64,000 bases of DNA from UBA1413 sp964650525 (GTDB taxonomy: Bacteria > Bacteroidota > Bacteroidia > Bacteroidales > Prolixibacteraceae), in the NCBI GenBank assembly GCA_964650525.1, contig CAZYUA010000016.1, positions 1 through 64,000 of the forward strand. The letters run 5' to 3'. Shown piece after piece: positions 1 through 9,178 of the stretch. The position numbers and the translations under genes were made by a program. The first letter of the stretch is position 1. Each line of letters starts with the position of its first letter. The notes beneath the pieces were generated by a model, which was not told the origin of the DNA, did not search any database, and was given only the letters and a program-made list of their open reading frames with translations.

Positions 1-77
1 TCAAAGAACAATATGATCTATTTAGTTTTTAAAAATTAACGCATCAGCACTATATTGCCATCATAAAACCACACCGT

Positions 78-1259
78 ATGTTCCATTTATCAGAGGTCAG
101 GGATCCAGCAACACGCAGACAGTTTCACAAAGTCCCGCGCATACTTTACCGGGATGATCCCAACTGGGTGTGTCCTCTTGAAATGATGACCGAAAATACC
201 TTCGATCCCGCAAAAAACCCCGCCTTCAAGAATGGCCGGGCGATCCGGTGGGTTCTGACCGACGACACCGGTACCCTGACCGGACGAATAGCCGCCTTTG
301 TCAACAGGGATAAGGCTTTCCTGTTTGAGCAGCCTACCGGGGGTTGCGGTTTTTTTGAATGTATCAACGATCAGAAGGCTGCCGATATGCTGTTCGATGC
401 TGCCCGGGATTGGTTGAAATCAGAAGGTATGGAAGCCATGGATGGCCCGGTGAACTTTGGCGAGAACTACATCAACTGGGGGCTCCTGGCCGACGGGTTC
501 ATGCCACAGGGCTTCGGCATGCCCTACAATCCTCCCTATTATCTTCCGCTGTTTGAATCTTACGGCTTCGGAATCTATTTCAGACAATTCAGTTACCACC
601 TCGACACGACCCTGCCTGAATTACCCGATCGGTTCTGGAAAGTGGCTGAGTGGGTAGCCCGGAAACCCCAATACAGCTTCCGTCATTTTTCCTGGGATGA
701 AAAAGACAAATTCATTGAGGATTTTGCCACCATCTACGATGATGCCTGGCGATTCCATGAACATTTCAAACCCATGGATAAGGATGAATTGCGCGATTTC
801 CTGTCCTCATCCAGACTGATGATCGAGGAAAAATTCATTTGGTTTGCCTACCACGAAGACCAACCCATTGCTCTCTTTGTGATGATCCCCGATATCAACC
901 AGATTCTGATCCATCTCAACGGCAGGCTGACTCCCTGGAACATGCTGAGACTTCTCTGGTATAAACGAAGAAAGGTTATGACCCGCACACGAAGCATTAT
1001 TATCGGGATCTCCCCGAAATACCAGCGTTCGGGAATTGAATCGGCTATTTTCTGGAATCTCCGGCCGGTGATGTATAGTATGCCCTGGTATAAGGAGATG
1101 GAACTTTCCTGGGCAGGCGACTTTAACCCCAAGATTGTATCCCTTTACGAATCGGTGGGCGGGAAACATATGAAAACCCACTACACGATGCGTTACCTCT
1201 TCGACCGGGGGAAACCCTTCCACCGTTCTCCGGTGATTTCAGCCAAAGAAGAAAAATAA
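78..1259 (+). CDS. YghO-like GNAT-fold protein, function unknown
   Basis: This 393-residue soluble protein resembles the YghO-type family of acyltransferase-like proteins that is common in Bacteroidetes. It opens with the segment MFHLSEVRDPATRRQFHKVP and the RDDPNWVCPL stretch that I associate with this family, and its C-terminal half (about residues 200-370) looks like an acetyltransferase fold, with a GISPKYQRSGIESAIFWN segment where an acyl-CoA loop would lie. No signal peptide or membrane segment is visible. The substrate is unknown. The start ATG is the first in the open frame, and a weak -7-like TATATTGC lies just upstream at 51-58. It appears to be monocistronic. Family assignment is from recall of similar proteins; catalytic activity is inference. 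Confidence 0.7.
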   Translation: MFHLSEVRDPATRRQFHKVPRILYRDDPNWVCPLEMMTENTFDPAKNPAFKNGRAIRWVLTDDTGTLTGRIAAFVNRDKAFLFEQPTGGCGFFECINDQKAADMLFDAARDWLKSEGMEAMDGPVNFGENYINWGLLADGFMPQGFGMPYNPPYYLPLFESYGFGIYFRQFSYHLDTTLPELPDRFWKVAEWVARKPQYSFRHFSWDEKDKFIEDFATIYDDAWRFHEHFKPMDKDELRDFLSSSRLMIEEKFIWFAYHEDQPIALFVMIPDINQILIHLNGRLTPWNMLRLLWYKRRKVMTRTRSIIIGISPKYQRSGIESAIFWNLRPVMYSMPWYKEMELSWAGDFNPKIVSLYESVGGKHMKTHYTMRYLFDRGKPFHRSPVISAKEEK

Positions 1260-1273
1260 TTCGTGGTCAACTG

Positions 1274-1303
1274 TTGCAAATAAGTAAAGTTTGAATACCT
1301 TTG
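1274..1303 (+). promoter_or_regulatory. Bacteroidetes-type promoter of the L31 gene
   Basis: A TTG at 1274-1276 (-33 element) is followed after 19 bases by TACCTTTG at 1296-1303, which matches the Bacteroidetes -7 consensus TAnnTTTG. Transcription would begin near 1310, giving a leader of about 100 bases before the L31 gene. Confidence 0.7.
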
Positions 1304-1406
1304 CCCCCCGTTAAAAATCACTAACAGACGTGTGATCCTGAAGGTTGAGCCGGCGAGATTACGGGATTAACTGACCATGGGTTGGCACATTGTAAAAATA
1401 AAGGCT

Positions 1407-1670
1407 ATGAAAAAAGGAATTCATCCGGAGAGTTACAGAATGGTTGCTTTCAGGGATATGTCAAACGGTCATACATTTATCACCCGTTCAACGGTACAGA
1501 CCCGGGAGACTGTCGATATTGACGGCGTTATGTATCCGCTGGTGAAACTGGAAATTTCCAATACATCCCATCCTTTTTACACTGGTAAAGTGAAGCTGGT
1601 CGATACGGCAGGGAGGGTTGACAAGTTTATGCACCGGTATAAGGATCACATGGAAAAGCGGAATAAATAA
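1407..1670 (+). CDS. rpmE2: Ribosomal protein L31, type B
   Basis: The 87-residue product starting at MKKGIHPESYRMVAFRD is a type B (C-minus) L31 of the large ribosomal subunit. The zinc-binding CxxC cysteines of type A L31 are absent. The usual L31 features are present: a TRSTVQT segment, a central SNTSHPFYTGKVK motif and a basic C-terminus. The frame opens at an earlier ATG (1377), but the ATG at 1407 is chosen because L31 proteins begin with MKxGIHP. A promoter lies at 1274-1303 and a terminator at 1692-1720, so the gene is a single transcription unit. Zinc-free L31 paralogues are often zinc-repressed in other bacteria; no zinc operator is recognisable here. Confidence 0.96.
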   Translation: MKKGIHPESYRMVAFRDMSNGHTFITRSTVQTRETVDIDGVMYPLVKLEISNTSHPFYTGKVKLVDTAGRVDKFMHRYKDHMEKRNK

Positions 1671-1691
1671 TTCTTCTGAAGCAGAAAATAG

Positions 1692-1720
1692 AAGCTCCTG
1701 AAAAGGGGCTTTTTTTATTT
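1692..1720 (+). terminator. Rho-independent terminator after L31
   Basis: The stem AAGCTCC (1692-1698) pairs with GGGGCTT (1705-1711), with one G-T pair and a six-base loop. A T-rich run follows to 1720. Confidence 0.8.
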
Positions 1721-2091
1721 TAACCCGGCTTACCAACCACCCGGACACGGCAATGGAAATGCGGTCTGCTTCTTTCGGACCTCAGGCTGGCCCGCCATCC
1801 CTGCTGGTTTTTGTTGCTGTTGCCTTTTTCCCTGCAGACAGGAAAGGTTTGTGCCAGAGGCTTTCCGTTTAATACATTTCAGACTGCCGATGCCGGTAGG
1901 ATGGAAGTTCCATCGGCAACTTCCTCCGGATTACGGTTCATAGTCAGGCAGGAGGTCAGGATGATTCCGGTTGTTCACCAGTCTGACATCTGCAGGGATG
2001 TTGTTCCGGTGGCATGACTATTGCTTGATGCTAGGCCGGGATTTCCGGTTGCAGATAACCGACATTTTGTCAGAAGGAAATCGGGGAAATT
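1721..2091. other. Intergenic region between L31 and lon
   Basis: About 370 bases without a convincing gene. An open frame at 1811-2017 encodes 68 residues with no family resemblance and looks fortuitous. I see no clear promoter, heat-shock element or hairpin for lon; the last bases before its ATG read AAATCGGGGAAATT. Confidence 0.5.
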
Positions 2092-4545
2092 ATGAGAGAT
2101 ATTAAAAAAGAGAAAGCCGAAAACGATTGGTTAAAGGATCTGACAGAGAATCTGGTCGGGTTTATACCATTGATGGCGGAGGAGGATCACGAGCGTATGC
2201 ATTCGGAAATCCCGGAGGTATTGCCTGTTCTCCCTTTACGGAATACAGTCCTTTTTCCGGGTGTGGTAATACCGATATCGGTGGGGCGGAAGAAGTCACA
2301 GAGGCTCATTCAGGATGTTTCTCAGGGAGGAAGGCTTCTGGGAGCCGTTGCTCAGATTGATCCTTCAAAAGATGATCCGGTTGCGGGAGAGATATACAGC
2401 CTTGGTACGGTGGCGGAGATATTAAAGATCCTGGAAATGCCCGACGGCTCCACAACTATTATCATACAAGGGAAGAAAAGGTTCAGAATCTGTGAGTTTG
2501 TTTCGGAGGAGCCCTATTTTAAGGCGTCCATCGAGGTTTTACCGGAGGTCATTCCTTCCGACAGCAATGAATTTCATGCGATAGTGGGATCGTTGAAGGA
2601 TTTGTCGATAAAGGTGGCACAGTTTTCATCCAACATACCGGCAGAAGCGACTTTTGCGGTTAAAAACATTGAAAACTCGGCATTCCTGATCAATTTCATC
2701 TGTTCGAATACCGACATCGGGGTCGACGACAAGCAGAAGTTGCTGGAGATTGACAACTTACGGGACCGGGGTGTCCAGGCGATCAGTTTACTGGTTAAAG
2801 AGGTTCAGATGCTGGAGTTAAAGCACGATATTCAGAAGAAAGTAAAGACCGATATTGACAGGCAGCAGCGTGAATTCATGCTGCACCAGCAGATGAAGAC
2901 GATACAGGACGAACTGGGCGGGAGCCCTGTTGAGCAGGAAATCAGCATTCTGAAGGAAAAAGCACAGGGCAAGAAGTGGAAAGATGAGGCGGCCAGGCAT
3001 TTTGACAGGGAGGTGGAAAAGCTGAGCAGGCTGAATCCGGCAGCGGGTGAGTATTCGGTGCAATACGGGTATTGCCAGACCTTGCTGGACCTTCCCTGGG
3101 AGGAGGTAACATCTGATAATTTCGACCTTTCACATGCGAAGAGGGTTTTGGATGAGGATCATTTTGGCCTGGAGAAGGTTAAGGACCGTATTCTGGAGCA
3201 TCTCTCCGTGTTAAAACTCAAGAAAGATCTGAAATCGCCGATTTTGTGCCTGTATGGGCCTCCGGGTGTGGGGAAAACGTCGCTTGGGAAGTCTGTAGCC
3301 AGGGCTCTGGGCCGGAAATATGTGAGGATGAGCCTTGGCGGCTTGCATGATGAGTCGGAGATCAGGGGTCACAGGAAAACCTATATCGGGGCAATGCCCG
3401 GGAGGATCCTTCAGAACATCAAAAAGGCGAAATCGTCGAATCCGGTTTTTGTTCTGGATGAGATTGACAAAGTATCTCACCAGTATCACGGCGATCCGGC
3501 ATCGGCATTACTGGAGGTACTGGATCCGGAGCAGAATGCAGAATTTCACGATAATTACGTGGAACTGGAGTATGACCTGAGCAGGGTTCTTTTCATCGCC
3601 ACTGCCAACACACTGAATACCATTGCCCCTCCTCTGCGCGACAGGCTTGAATTGATTGAGATGACCGGATACCTGGTGGAAGAAAAAATAGAGATTGCCA
3701 GACGTCATTTAATACCCAAACAGTTAGAGAATCATGGTGTGGAACCCCGGTATCTGGAAATCCCGGATACTGTACTGGAATATATCATTGAGCATTACAC
3801 CCGTGAATCGGGAGTCAGGGAACTGGACAAGAAAATTGCCAGGATTGTACGCCGGGCAGCAAAGAAGATAGCTTTTGGTGAGGTTTTCAGGCGGGAACTG
3901 GCTATCGGGGACATGCGGGAGTTCCTGGGTATCGTGGAGTATAATAAGGAGGCTTACCAGGGCAATGAGTTTGCAGGGGTGGTAACCGGTCTGGCATGGA
4001 CAGCAGCGGGAGGAGAGATACTGTTTGTGGAAAGCAGTCTGAGCCAGGGAAAGGGAGTCCTCACCCTTACGGGCAACCTGGGAGAGGTCATGAAAGAGTC
4101 GGCTATCCTGGCGCTGGAATTTATCAAAAGCCATGCTGCCGAATTACAACTGGATCCGGCTTCCTTTGCCGATTGGAACGTGCATGTGCACGTGCCGGAA
4201 GGTGCCATCCCCAAGGATGGGCCATCGGCAGGGATCACCATGGTCACCTCCCTGGCCTCCCTGTTTACCCGGCGGAAAGTCAGGGCGGGGATAGCCATGA
4301 CAGGAGAGATAACCCTCAGAGGAAAAGTACTGCCTGTCGGGGGGATCAAGGAGAAGATCCTGGCAGCCAAGCGGGCAGGCATACGGGAGATCATTCTGTC
4401 AGAAGAAAACCGGAAAGACCTGGAGGAGATCAACGAGGTTTACCTGCAGGGCATCCATTTTTTATTTGTAAAGACCATTTCAGAGGTACTGCACTATGCT
4501 CTTCTGGATGAAAAAGTGCCCGTTCCTTCCGTTCCGGAATCATGA
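2092..4545 (+). CDS. lon: ATP-dependent protease Lon
   Basis: This 817-residue cytoplasmic AAA+ serine protease degrades misfolded and regulatory proteins. It has the normal LonA layout: an N-terminal substrate-binding domain beginning at about residue 42 (LPVLPLRNTVLFPG), a coiled-coil linker at about 240-300, the AAA+ module with Walker A GPPGVGKT (389-396) and Walker B VFVLDEIDK, and a C-terminal protease domain. The catalytic dyad is Ser712 in PKDGPSAG and Lys755 in VGGIKEK, spaced 43 residues apart as in E. coli Lon. The length is typical. It ends one base before the convergent glycosyltransferase gene. No heat-shock promoter is recognisable. Confidence 0.98.
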   Translation: MRDIKKEKAENDWLKDLTENLVGFIPLMAEEDHERMHSEIPEVLPVLPLRNTVLFPGVVIPISVGRKKSQRLIQDVSQGGRLLGAVAQIDPSKDDPVAGEIYSLGTVAEILKILEMPDGSTTIIIQGKKRFRICEFVSEEPYFKASIEVLPEVIPSDSNEFHAIVGSLKDLSIKVAQFSSNIPAEATFAVKNIENSAFLINFICSNTDIGVDDKQKLLEIDNLRDRGVQAISLLVKEVQMLELKHDIQKKVKTDIDRQQREFMLHQQMKTIQDELGGSPVEQEISILKEKAQGKKWKDEAARHFDREVEKLSRLNPAAGEYSVQYGYCQTLLDLPWEEVTSDNFDLSHAKRVLDEDHFGLEKVKDRILEHLSVLKLKKDLKSPILCLYGPPGVGKTSLGKSVARALGRKYVRMSLGGLHDESEIRGHRKTYIGAMPGRILQNIKKAKSSNPVFVLDEIDKVSHQYHGDPASALLEVLDPEQNAEFHDNYVELEYDLSRVLFIATANTLNTIAPPLRDRLELIEMTGYLVEEKIEIARRHLIPKQLENHGVEPRYLEIPDTVLEYIIEHYTRESGVRELDKKIARIVRRAAKKIAFGEVFRRELAIGDMREFLGIVEYNKEAYQGNEFAGVVTGLAWTAAGGEILFVESSLSQGKGVLTLTGNLGEVMKESAILALEFIKSHAAELQLDPASFADWNVHVHVPEGAIPKDGPSAGITMVTSLASLFTRRKVRAGIAMTGEITLRGKVLPVGGIKEKILAAKRAGIREIILSEENRKDLEEINEVYLQGIHFLFVKTISEVLHYALLDEKVPVPSVPES

Positions 4546-4546
4546 A

Positions 4547-5731
4547 TCATGCTCTCCGGGATTTTTCCCAGGTGACTTCCTGCCGGCCTCTGAAATAGCG
4601 GATGATCCCTCTTACGGAAGCATAGTTGATGGCAACGAAATAATAGGGAGCAAAGAACAGCTTCAGCCTTAGTTTTTTATGTTCGAAGTACCAGCCGGCC
4701 AGGGCACAAAGGTAACAGAGTAACTGAACCCAGAGTACCAGGGTCGGGATGACAGGTGTGAACCACGCATTATGCAAGGCCACCCACAAAATGTTAACCG
4801 GGAGAAAGAGGAAAAGGAAGACCGGAGCTACCGACCAGCGGAGTACTTTGTGCGAGAAAAACTGCCAGCTGAGAAGGCCATACCGGAAAGGGTTCAGCAG
4901 GTGTTTCAGCCTGAACATGGACTGAACGCCACCTGCGGCGATCCGGATTTTGCGTTTTAACTCCTCCCGTACATTCAGCGAGGCGCTCTCTTCGGCATAG
5001 GCTTCCGGCGTATAGGCAATCCTGTAACCTTTGGCTGCTATACGGAGGGAAATGACAAAGTCGTCGAGAAGGGTGTCGCCCTCCACGGGTTCAAAAAGAT
5101 GAGTCCGGATGGCAAAAAGTTCACCCACACCGCCGACAGCAGAATTCAGCTCCGCATCCAGTTTTTTGATTTTGGATTCTATTTTCCAATAGAGCCCCTC
5201 GCCGGCTCCTGAGGCTGAATCTTTTTCCTTATCTGCAATTCTTTTTTCACCGGCAACGCAGCCTACTTCCGGATTTCTGAAACATCCCGTCATTTCAAGG
5301 ATGGTGTCGGGACTAAGGAGGGTGTTGGTATCAGAGAAGATGACCAGGGGCATCCTGACAAATTTCATACCCCGGTTCATGGCATCGATTTTCCCTTTTC
5401 TTTCGGGTTGATGGTAGACTTCCAGGCCGGGGTATTTTTCGAGGAGCTGTGGCGTGCCGTCGTCCGATCCGTCGGTCACCCAAATATATTGAATTTTATC
5501 CTTTGGGTAATTGAGCGAAAAAGAGTTGGCCACTTTCTGGTCTACGTAATCTTTTTCGTTATAGGCAGTCACAAAGAGGGTTACTCCCGGTCTGGTTCCG
5601 TCAGAGGCAGGGAATCCGGTTTTGCGGCGGAACATTCTTTTCAGGACTACCAGGAAATAGAGTATGATTCCATACCCTGCATAGGTATAAAAAAGCACCA
5701 GAAAAAATAGCCAGAAGAGGAAGGCTGTCAT
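4547..5731 (-). CDS. Membrane glycosyltransferase, family 2
   Basis: This 394-residue processive-type GT2 enzyme transfers a sugar from a nucleotide donor, probably to a cell-envelope polysaccharide. An N-terminal membrane helix (about 3-25) precedes the GT-A domain. That domain shows VTLFVTAYNEKDYV, a DGSDDGT motif, the metal-binding region FSDTNTLL and the acceptor-side DDFVISLRIAAKG. Several hydrophobic helices close the protein (about 285-370). It is the last gene of a minus-strand run: its start lies two bases after the stop of the GT4 gene, so translational coupling is likely. The exact polysaccharide cannot be read from the sequence. Confidence 0.9.
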   Translation of the reverse strand: MTAFLFWLFFLVLFYTYAGYGIILYFLVVLKRMFRRKTGFPASDGTRPGVTLFVTAYNEKDYVDQKVANSFSLNYPKDKIQYIWVTDGSDDGTPQLLEKYPGLEVYHQPERKGKIDAMNRGMKFVRMPLVIFSDTNTLLSPDTILEMTGCFRNPEVGCVAGEKRIADKEKDSASGAGEGLYWKIESKIKKLDAELNSAVGGVGELFAIRTHLFEPVEGDTLLDDFVISLRIAAKGYRIAYTPEAYAEESASLNVREELKRKIRIAAGGVQSMFRLKHLLNPFRYGLLSWQFFSHKVLRWSVAPVFLFLFLPVNILWVALHNAWFTPVIPTLVLWVQLLCYLCALAGWYFEHKKLRLKLFFAPYYFVAINYASVRGIIRYFRGRQEVTWEKSRRA

Positions 5732-5733
5732 AC

Positions 5734-6933
5734 CTATAGGTTTTGTTGATAAAAATCAGCGAGTCTGCCGCAGATCGTTTGGTTGTCGAAATGCCGGGCG
5801 ACAAAAGCCCTGGCATTATTTCCGAGTGAGAGGCACAGGTCCTGATTCCGGACCAATTGGGAAAGATGGTCGATAAATGTTTCCGGATTGTCTGCCAGGA
5901 GGATGTCGGATCCATGGGTAACGGGTAATCCTTCAGCCCCCAGGGGGGTCGAGAGGATGGGTTTCCCCAGGGCCATGCCCTCAATGATTTTGATACGCAT
6001 GCCGCTGCCTGAGAGCAAGGGAACTACCATTACCGTTTTGGATGCCATGAAGCGGTAAGCGTCATCCACTTCACCGAGAAATACCACCCCGGGTTTGTCA
6101 ATTGCGGCAACCAGCCAGGAAGGGGCGTTTCTGCCGGCAATATAAAACCTCAGGGCGGGGTATCTGCCGGCCAATTCTTCCCAAACGTTTTTGAGGAACC
6201 AAAGAAGACCTTCCTGGTTGGGAGACCATTCAAGGGAACCTATGTGAAAAACCGAAGGAAATTCAACCGGCTCATCGTATTCAGACAGGGAGTCCGGGTT
6301 GATGCCTCCCGGGGTAACCAGCGAAGGTTTTTTATTACCCATACGGTTAAGCTCCTGTTCGTCTCTGCCGGTGATGGGAACCAGCAGATCGTAATGGTTG
6401 ATCCATTTTTTCTCGAACCGCATGAGCCGGGATGCGAGATTCAACAAGTACCACCTTTTGAGTCCTGAGGAGAGAAGAGCAGAGCGCATCCAAATTTCCG
6501 ACTCAATATTGTGGGACCTGTAAGCGATTTTTGCGGAAGAGTTAGCCCTGATCGCAGGGATGTATGGACAGAGGTAGAGTCCTTCCAGTTGGATGATGTC
6601 GTACTCTTTTTCTTTCAGAAGGCGGATGAGAGCATGTCTGAAATCGGGCGAGAGGAACCGGACTGCAATGTAAGGTTCCCGGGAGAACAAGAGGTTGAGG
6701 AGTGCTTTGACCGGGGAGAGGGCTGCCGGAACGGTGATACCTCTGAAGCTGGCCAGACCTGTTATTTCGGGGGGAATCTGGGAGGGATCGGTATGGTGTT
6801 TCAGCGTGTTCATATACAATACCGTAACCTGGTGCCCCTGGTTGGCCAACCCCCTGGTAAGGGCAAGCATGGCGATAGCTCCCCCGTCTTTGGCAGGCCA
6901 GGGGGGCTTATTGGTCAGTTGTAGTATCCTCAT
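5734..6933 (-). CDS. Glycosyltransferase, family 4 (GT-B fold)
   Basis: This 399-residue GT-B glycosyltransferase begins MRILQLTNKPPWPAKDGGAI, the usual GT4 N-terminal Rossmann strand with a glycine-rich loop. The donor-binding half contains SLEWSPNQEGLLWFL, an LLSGSGMRIKIIEGMALGKPI segment (the phosphate-binding and EGMAxGKP region) and TPLGAEGL. The open frame reaches back to 7212, but that part reads through the lptF gene in another frame. The ATG at 6933 fits the family and overlaps the lptF stop by 26 bases. It probably acts at the inner face of the membrane on a lipid-linked or surface glycan. Its substrate is unknown. Confidence 0.93.
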   Translation of the reverse strand: MRILQLTNKPPWPAKDGGAIAMLALTRGLANQGHQVTVLYMNTLKHHTDPSQIPPEITGLASFRGITVPAALSPVKALLNLLFSREPYIAVRFLSPDFRHALIRLLKEKEYDIIQLEGLYLCPYIPAIRANSSAKIAYRSHNIESEIWMRSALLSSGLKRWYLLNLASRLMRFEKKWINHYDLLVPITGRDEQELNRMGNKKPSLVTPGGINPDSLSEYDEPVEFPSVFHIGSLEWSPNQEGLLWFLKNVWEELAGRYPALRFYIAGRNAPSWLVAAIDKPGVVFLGEVDDAYRFMASKTVMVVPLLSGSGMRIKIIEGMALGKPILSTPLGAEGLPVTHGSDILLADNPETFIDHLSQLVRNQDLCLSLGNNARAFVARHFDNQTICGRLADFYQQNL

Positions 6934-8398
6934 CCCGGAATAAGAATTGGTAGAACTTGTCGGGTAACAGCTTTTTGAAAATCTGAAGATAGGTATCGGC
7001 CTGCATGAACGAGGCATCATTGACCGCTTTGTATGTGAGCCAGATTCCAACCGGAAGAAAGAGAAAGGAGGAGAACCACATTCCGGAGACCATACCCCAT
7101 ACATCTTCGCGGGCTGATTTTTCCCCCACCATGGAAAAAATATAATAGAGGATGAACAACAAAATCGAAACAACCACCGGCATACCCAGGCCTCCCTTCC
7201 GGATGATGGCACCCAATGGCGCTCCGATCAGGAAAAATATAAGAACGGCAAAGGAAAGCGTGAATTTCCGGTGAAACTCCATGCTGTGATGGTTGATCCT
7301 TCTTTTCCTGCCGTACAGATTGTTCTCTATATTGTTGACCTCCTGGTAGTTATTTCTTGCCATGTAAACGGCATTTTGCACTGTTTCCGCATTGTTCCAC
7401 TGATCCAGTCGTTCGATGATCTGCATGACATCGGCAGTTTTTACCGTATCTGCAGTCAGGGAGCGCAACAGGGTGTCATTTTTTGCGACTCTTGCATGGA
7501 GCCGGCGGTCAAGAAATGAATTGTAATGGGTATTGAGGATGAAATTCCGGACCCTCAGTTTGTAATCGACGGTCAGGGAATCCCTGGTGTAAGCCAGCTG
7601 TTTAATATTCAGCATTCTGTAGCTGTTCTTGAAGATGCTTTCGTCGCGGCGCTGGAAGTCAAAGTTAAAGACACGGACGTTCAGTACCTGCTTTTCAAAG
7701 TGGTCGCGTCTCAGGGGATGGTGGTTTTGGCTGCGGTCAAAACCTTCTTCAGAAAAGTTCTCCCCGTTGAACAGGGTGAGGATCATGTAGTTTTTATCTT
7801 CTGTGATGTGGAGGTATCCTGAATCGGCGATGGTAACGGTTTCGTTGGCTTTATTGTTGGTGTGGTCGTAGATGAGAATGTCGCGAAGGGTTTTGGTTTT
7901 ATTATCCACTTTTCCTACCCGTATGCTGTACCCTTCGATGTCGTTGGTGAAGATTCCCTCCTGGATGACCATTTCAGGTTTTTGTTGCTTGATGCTCCAG
8001 AGGAGGGTGGTAAAACGGAGGTTGGTATGGGGAAGGATATAATTGGCAAAAATAAAAGCAGTACATGTAATCAGAACGGCGACAAATATGAGGGGTTTCA
8101 TAATGCGGAACAAGGAGATTCCCGAGGATTTCATGGCCACCAGTTCATAGTTCTCACCCAGTTCCCCGAAGGTCATGATAGATGCAAGAAGCATTGAGAG
8201 GGGAAAGGCAAAGGGCAGCAGGCCAAAGGATGCATAGAACAGCAATTCGGTGAGGATATTCCATTCCAGTCCTTTACCAACGAGATCGTCTACATATTTC
8301 CACAGAAATTGCATCAGCAGAATGAAGACGCAGATGAAAAAGGTCAGGAAAAATGGCCCCAGAAAAGTTTTCAGAACGTACCAGTGTAACCGTTTCAT
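6908..8398 (-). CDS. LptF/LptG family lipopolysaccharide-export permease
   Basis: This 496-residue inner-membrane protein belongs to the YjgP/YjgQ (LptF/LptG) permease family, which works with LptB and LptC to extract lipopolysaccharide from the inner membrane. N-terminal helices at about 12-34, 57-80 and 102-125 surround the LAS(I)MTFGELGENYELVAMKSSGIS cytoplasmic coupling region. A large periplasmic domain spans about 130-380. Three C-terminal helices include IGAPLGAIIRKGGLGMP. It is longer than E. coli LptF (about 366 residues), mostly in the periplasmic domain, as is usual in Bacteroidetes, where one or two such genes occur. It overlaps the downstream GT4 gene, which supports an envelope-glycan operon. 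Confidence 0.92.
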   Translation of the reverse strand: MKRLHWYVLKTFLGPFFLTFFICVFILLMQFLWKYVDDLVGKGLEWNILTELLFYASFGLLPFAFPLSMLLASIMTFGELGENYELVAMKSSGISLFRIMKPLIFVAVLITCTAFIFANYILPHTNLRFTTLLWSIKQQKPEMVIQEGIFTNDIEGYSIRVGKVDNKTKTLRDILIYDHTNNKANETVTIADSGYLHITEDKNYMILTLFNGENFSEEGFDRSQNHHPLRRDHFEKQVLNVRVFNFDFQRRDESIFKNSYRMLNIKQLAYTRDSLTVDYKLRVRNFILNTHYNSFLDRRLHARVAKNDTLLRSLTADTVKTADVMQIIERLDQWNNAETVQNAVYMARNNYQEVNNIENNLYGRKRRINHHSMEFHRKFTLSFAVLIFFLIGAPLGAIIRKGGLGMPVVVSILLFILYYIFSMVGEKSAREDVWGMVSGMWFSSFLFLPVGIWLTYKAVNDASFMQADTYLQIFKKLLPDKFYQFLFRDEDTTTDQ

Positions 8399-8469
8399 CA
8401 GATTAGTGGCAATCGGGTAAGATGTGCAAAGCTACGGTTTTCCGGTGAAATAGCAAGGTCAGGTTTTCT

Positions 8470-8847
8470 TCAGGAGCCGGTGATGTAACGAAGTCTGGAA
8501 ATGTGGTTATTCCAAAGGCTGATGATCTCTTCCTTTTCATCGTCGCTGGCAAAATCGGTGACAATGAGGGATACATCACCGGTAAGTTCATCCTGGGTAA
8601 TTCTGAATTCAAAATAGGTGTGTTCATCCGCTTTCCAGGTAAAGCGGGCCAGTTTGTTTTCCTTGATGAGGGTGAGTTCGGCCAATTCCTTAGATCCCTT
8701 CCATAGGAAAGTGAACTCTTTTCCTTCCACCTGAACGTCATCGGCAAACCATTCTGCCAAGCCGGAGGGAGTGCTCAGCCGGTTAAAGAGCACCTTGGGG
8801 GAACATTTAACAAAATATTCCAACTGTATTTTGCATTTTTTGGTCAT
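8470..8847 (-). CDS. START-like (SRPBCC) domain protein
   Basis: This 125-residue soluble protein has the SRPBCC or START-like fold. It shows KCSPKVLFNRLSTPSGLAEWFADDV near the N-terminus, then a beta-rich centre and a C-terminal helix (SLWNNHISRLRY). This pattern is close to Bacteroidetes proteins annotated as START-like domain proteins, related to AHSA1. Ligand and role are unknown. It lies 71 bases upstream of lptF on the same strand and may be the first gene of that operon. The assignment rests on fold pattern, not on a catalytic motif. Confidence 0.85.
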   Translation of the reverse strand: MTKKCKIQLEYFVKCSPKVLFNRLSTPSGLAEWFADDVQVEGKEFTFLWKGSKELAELTLIKENKLARFTWKADEHTYFEFRITQDELTGDVSLIVTDFASDDEKEEIISLWNNHISRLRYITGS

Positions 8848-8930
8848 GGTTCAGGTAATCATCCAGGGACAGCAAAAACAGACACTAAGAACATGGTATT
8901 TCGGTTCACAATATACTATTTTTCTGACAA

Positions 8931-8962
8931 TCTGAAAATTTTTCAAATAAATTGTATATTTG
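8931..8962 (+). promoter_or_regulatory. Promoter of the tRNA-Met gene
   Basis: TATATTTG at 8955-8962 is a perfect TAnnTTTG -7 element. TCTG at 8931-8934, 20 bases upstream, is the best -33 match. Transcription would start about 90 bases before the tRNA. Confidence 0.7.
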
Positions 8963-9057
8963 CACCTCGTTTTTCCGGAGCCTGAAAAAATCGTGTTTCT
9001 CCCTTTGATGCACGGTTTCGGTGCCGGTAGTTGAGGTTTGGGAATCCGGAAACGGAT

Positions 9058-9131
9058 GGCGAGGTAGCTCAGCTGGTTAGAGCGCATGATTCATAATCAT
9101 GAGGTCGGCGGATCATTCCCGCCTCTCGCTA
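9058..9131 (+). tRNA. tRNA-Met (anticodon CAT)
   Basis: A full cloverleaf can be drawn: acceptor GGCGAGG/TCTCGCT, D stem GCTC/GAGC, anticodon stem CATGA/TCATG with loop TTCATAA (CAT at 9092-9094), variable loop AGGTC and T stem GGCGG/CCGCC, with discriminator A at 9131. The CCA end is not encoded. The first acceptor pair is G-T. It looks like an elongator tRNA because the anticodon stem lacks the three G-C pairs of initiators, although a tRNA-Ile2 (modified CAT) cannot be excluded. The T loop reads ATCATTC instead of TTCRANN, which is unusual. Confidence 0.93.
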
Positions 9132-9141
9132 CAGGAAAATC

Positions 9142-9178
9142 AAGCAGTTATGATCTGATCATTGCTGCTTTTTTATTT
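9142..9178 (+). terminator. Terminator after tRNA-Met
   Basis: AAGCAG (9142-9147) pairs with CTGCTT (9165-9170), with an inner TGATC/GATCA pairing in the loop, and six T residues follow. Confidence 0.7.

Noticed and set aside
1811..2017. 68-residue open frame between L31 and lon
   Set aside because: No family resemblance, no promoter or ribosome-binding site, and composition unlike neighbouring proteins.
5734..7212. 492-residue version of the GT4 protein
   Set aside because: The first 93 residues read the lptF coding region in another frame; the family start is the ATG at 6933.
9058..9131. tRNA-Met as an integration site with a duplicated 3-prime end
   Set aside because: I looked for a repeat of the tRNA end downstream to about 10990 and found only a short GATCAT match; there is no integrase.
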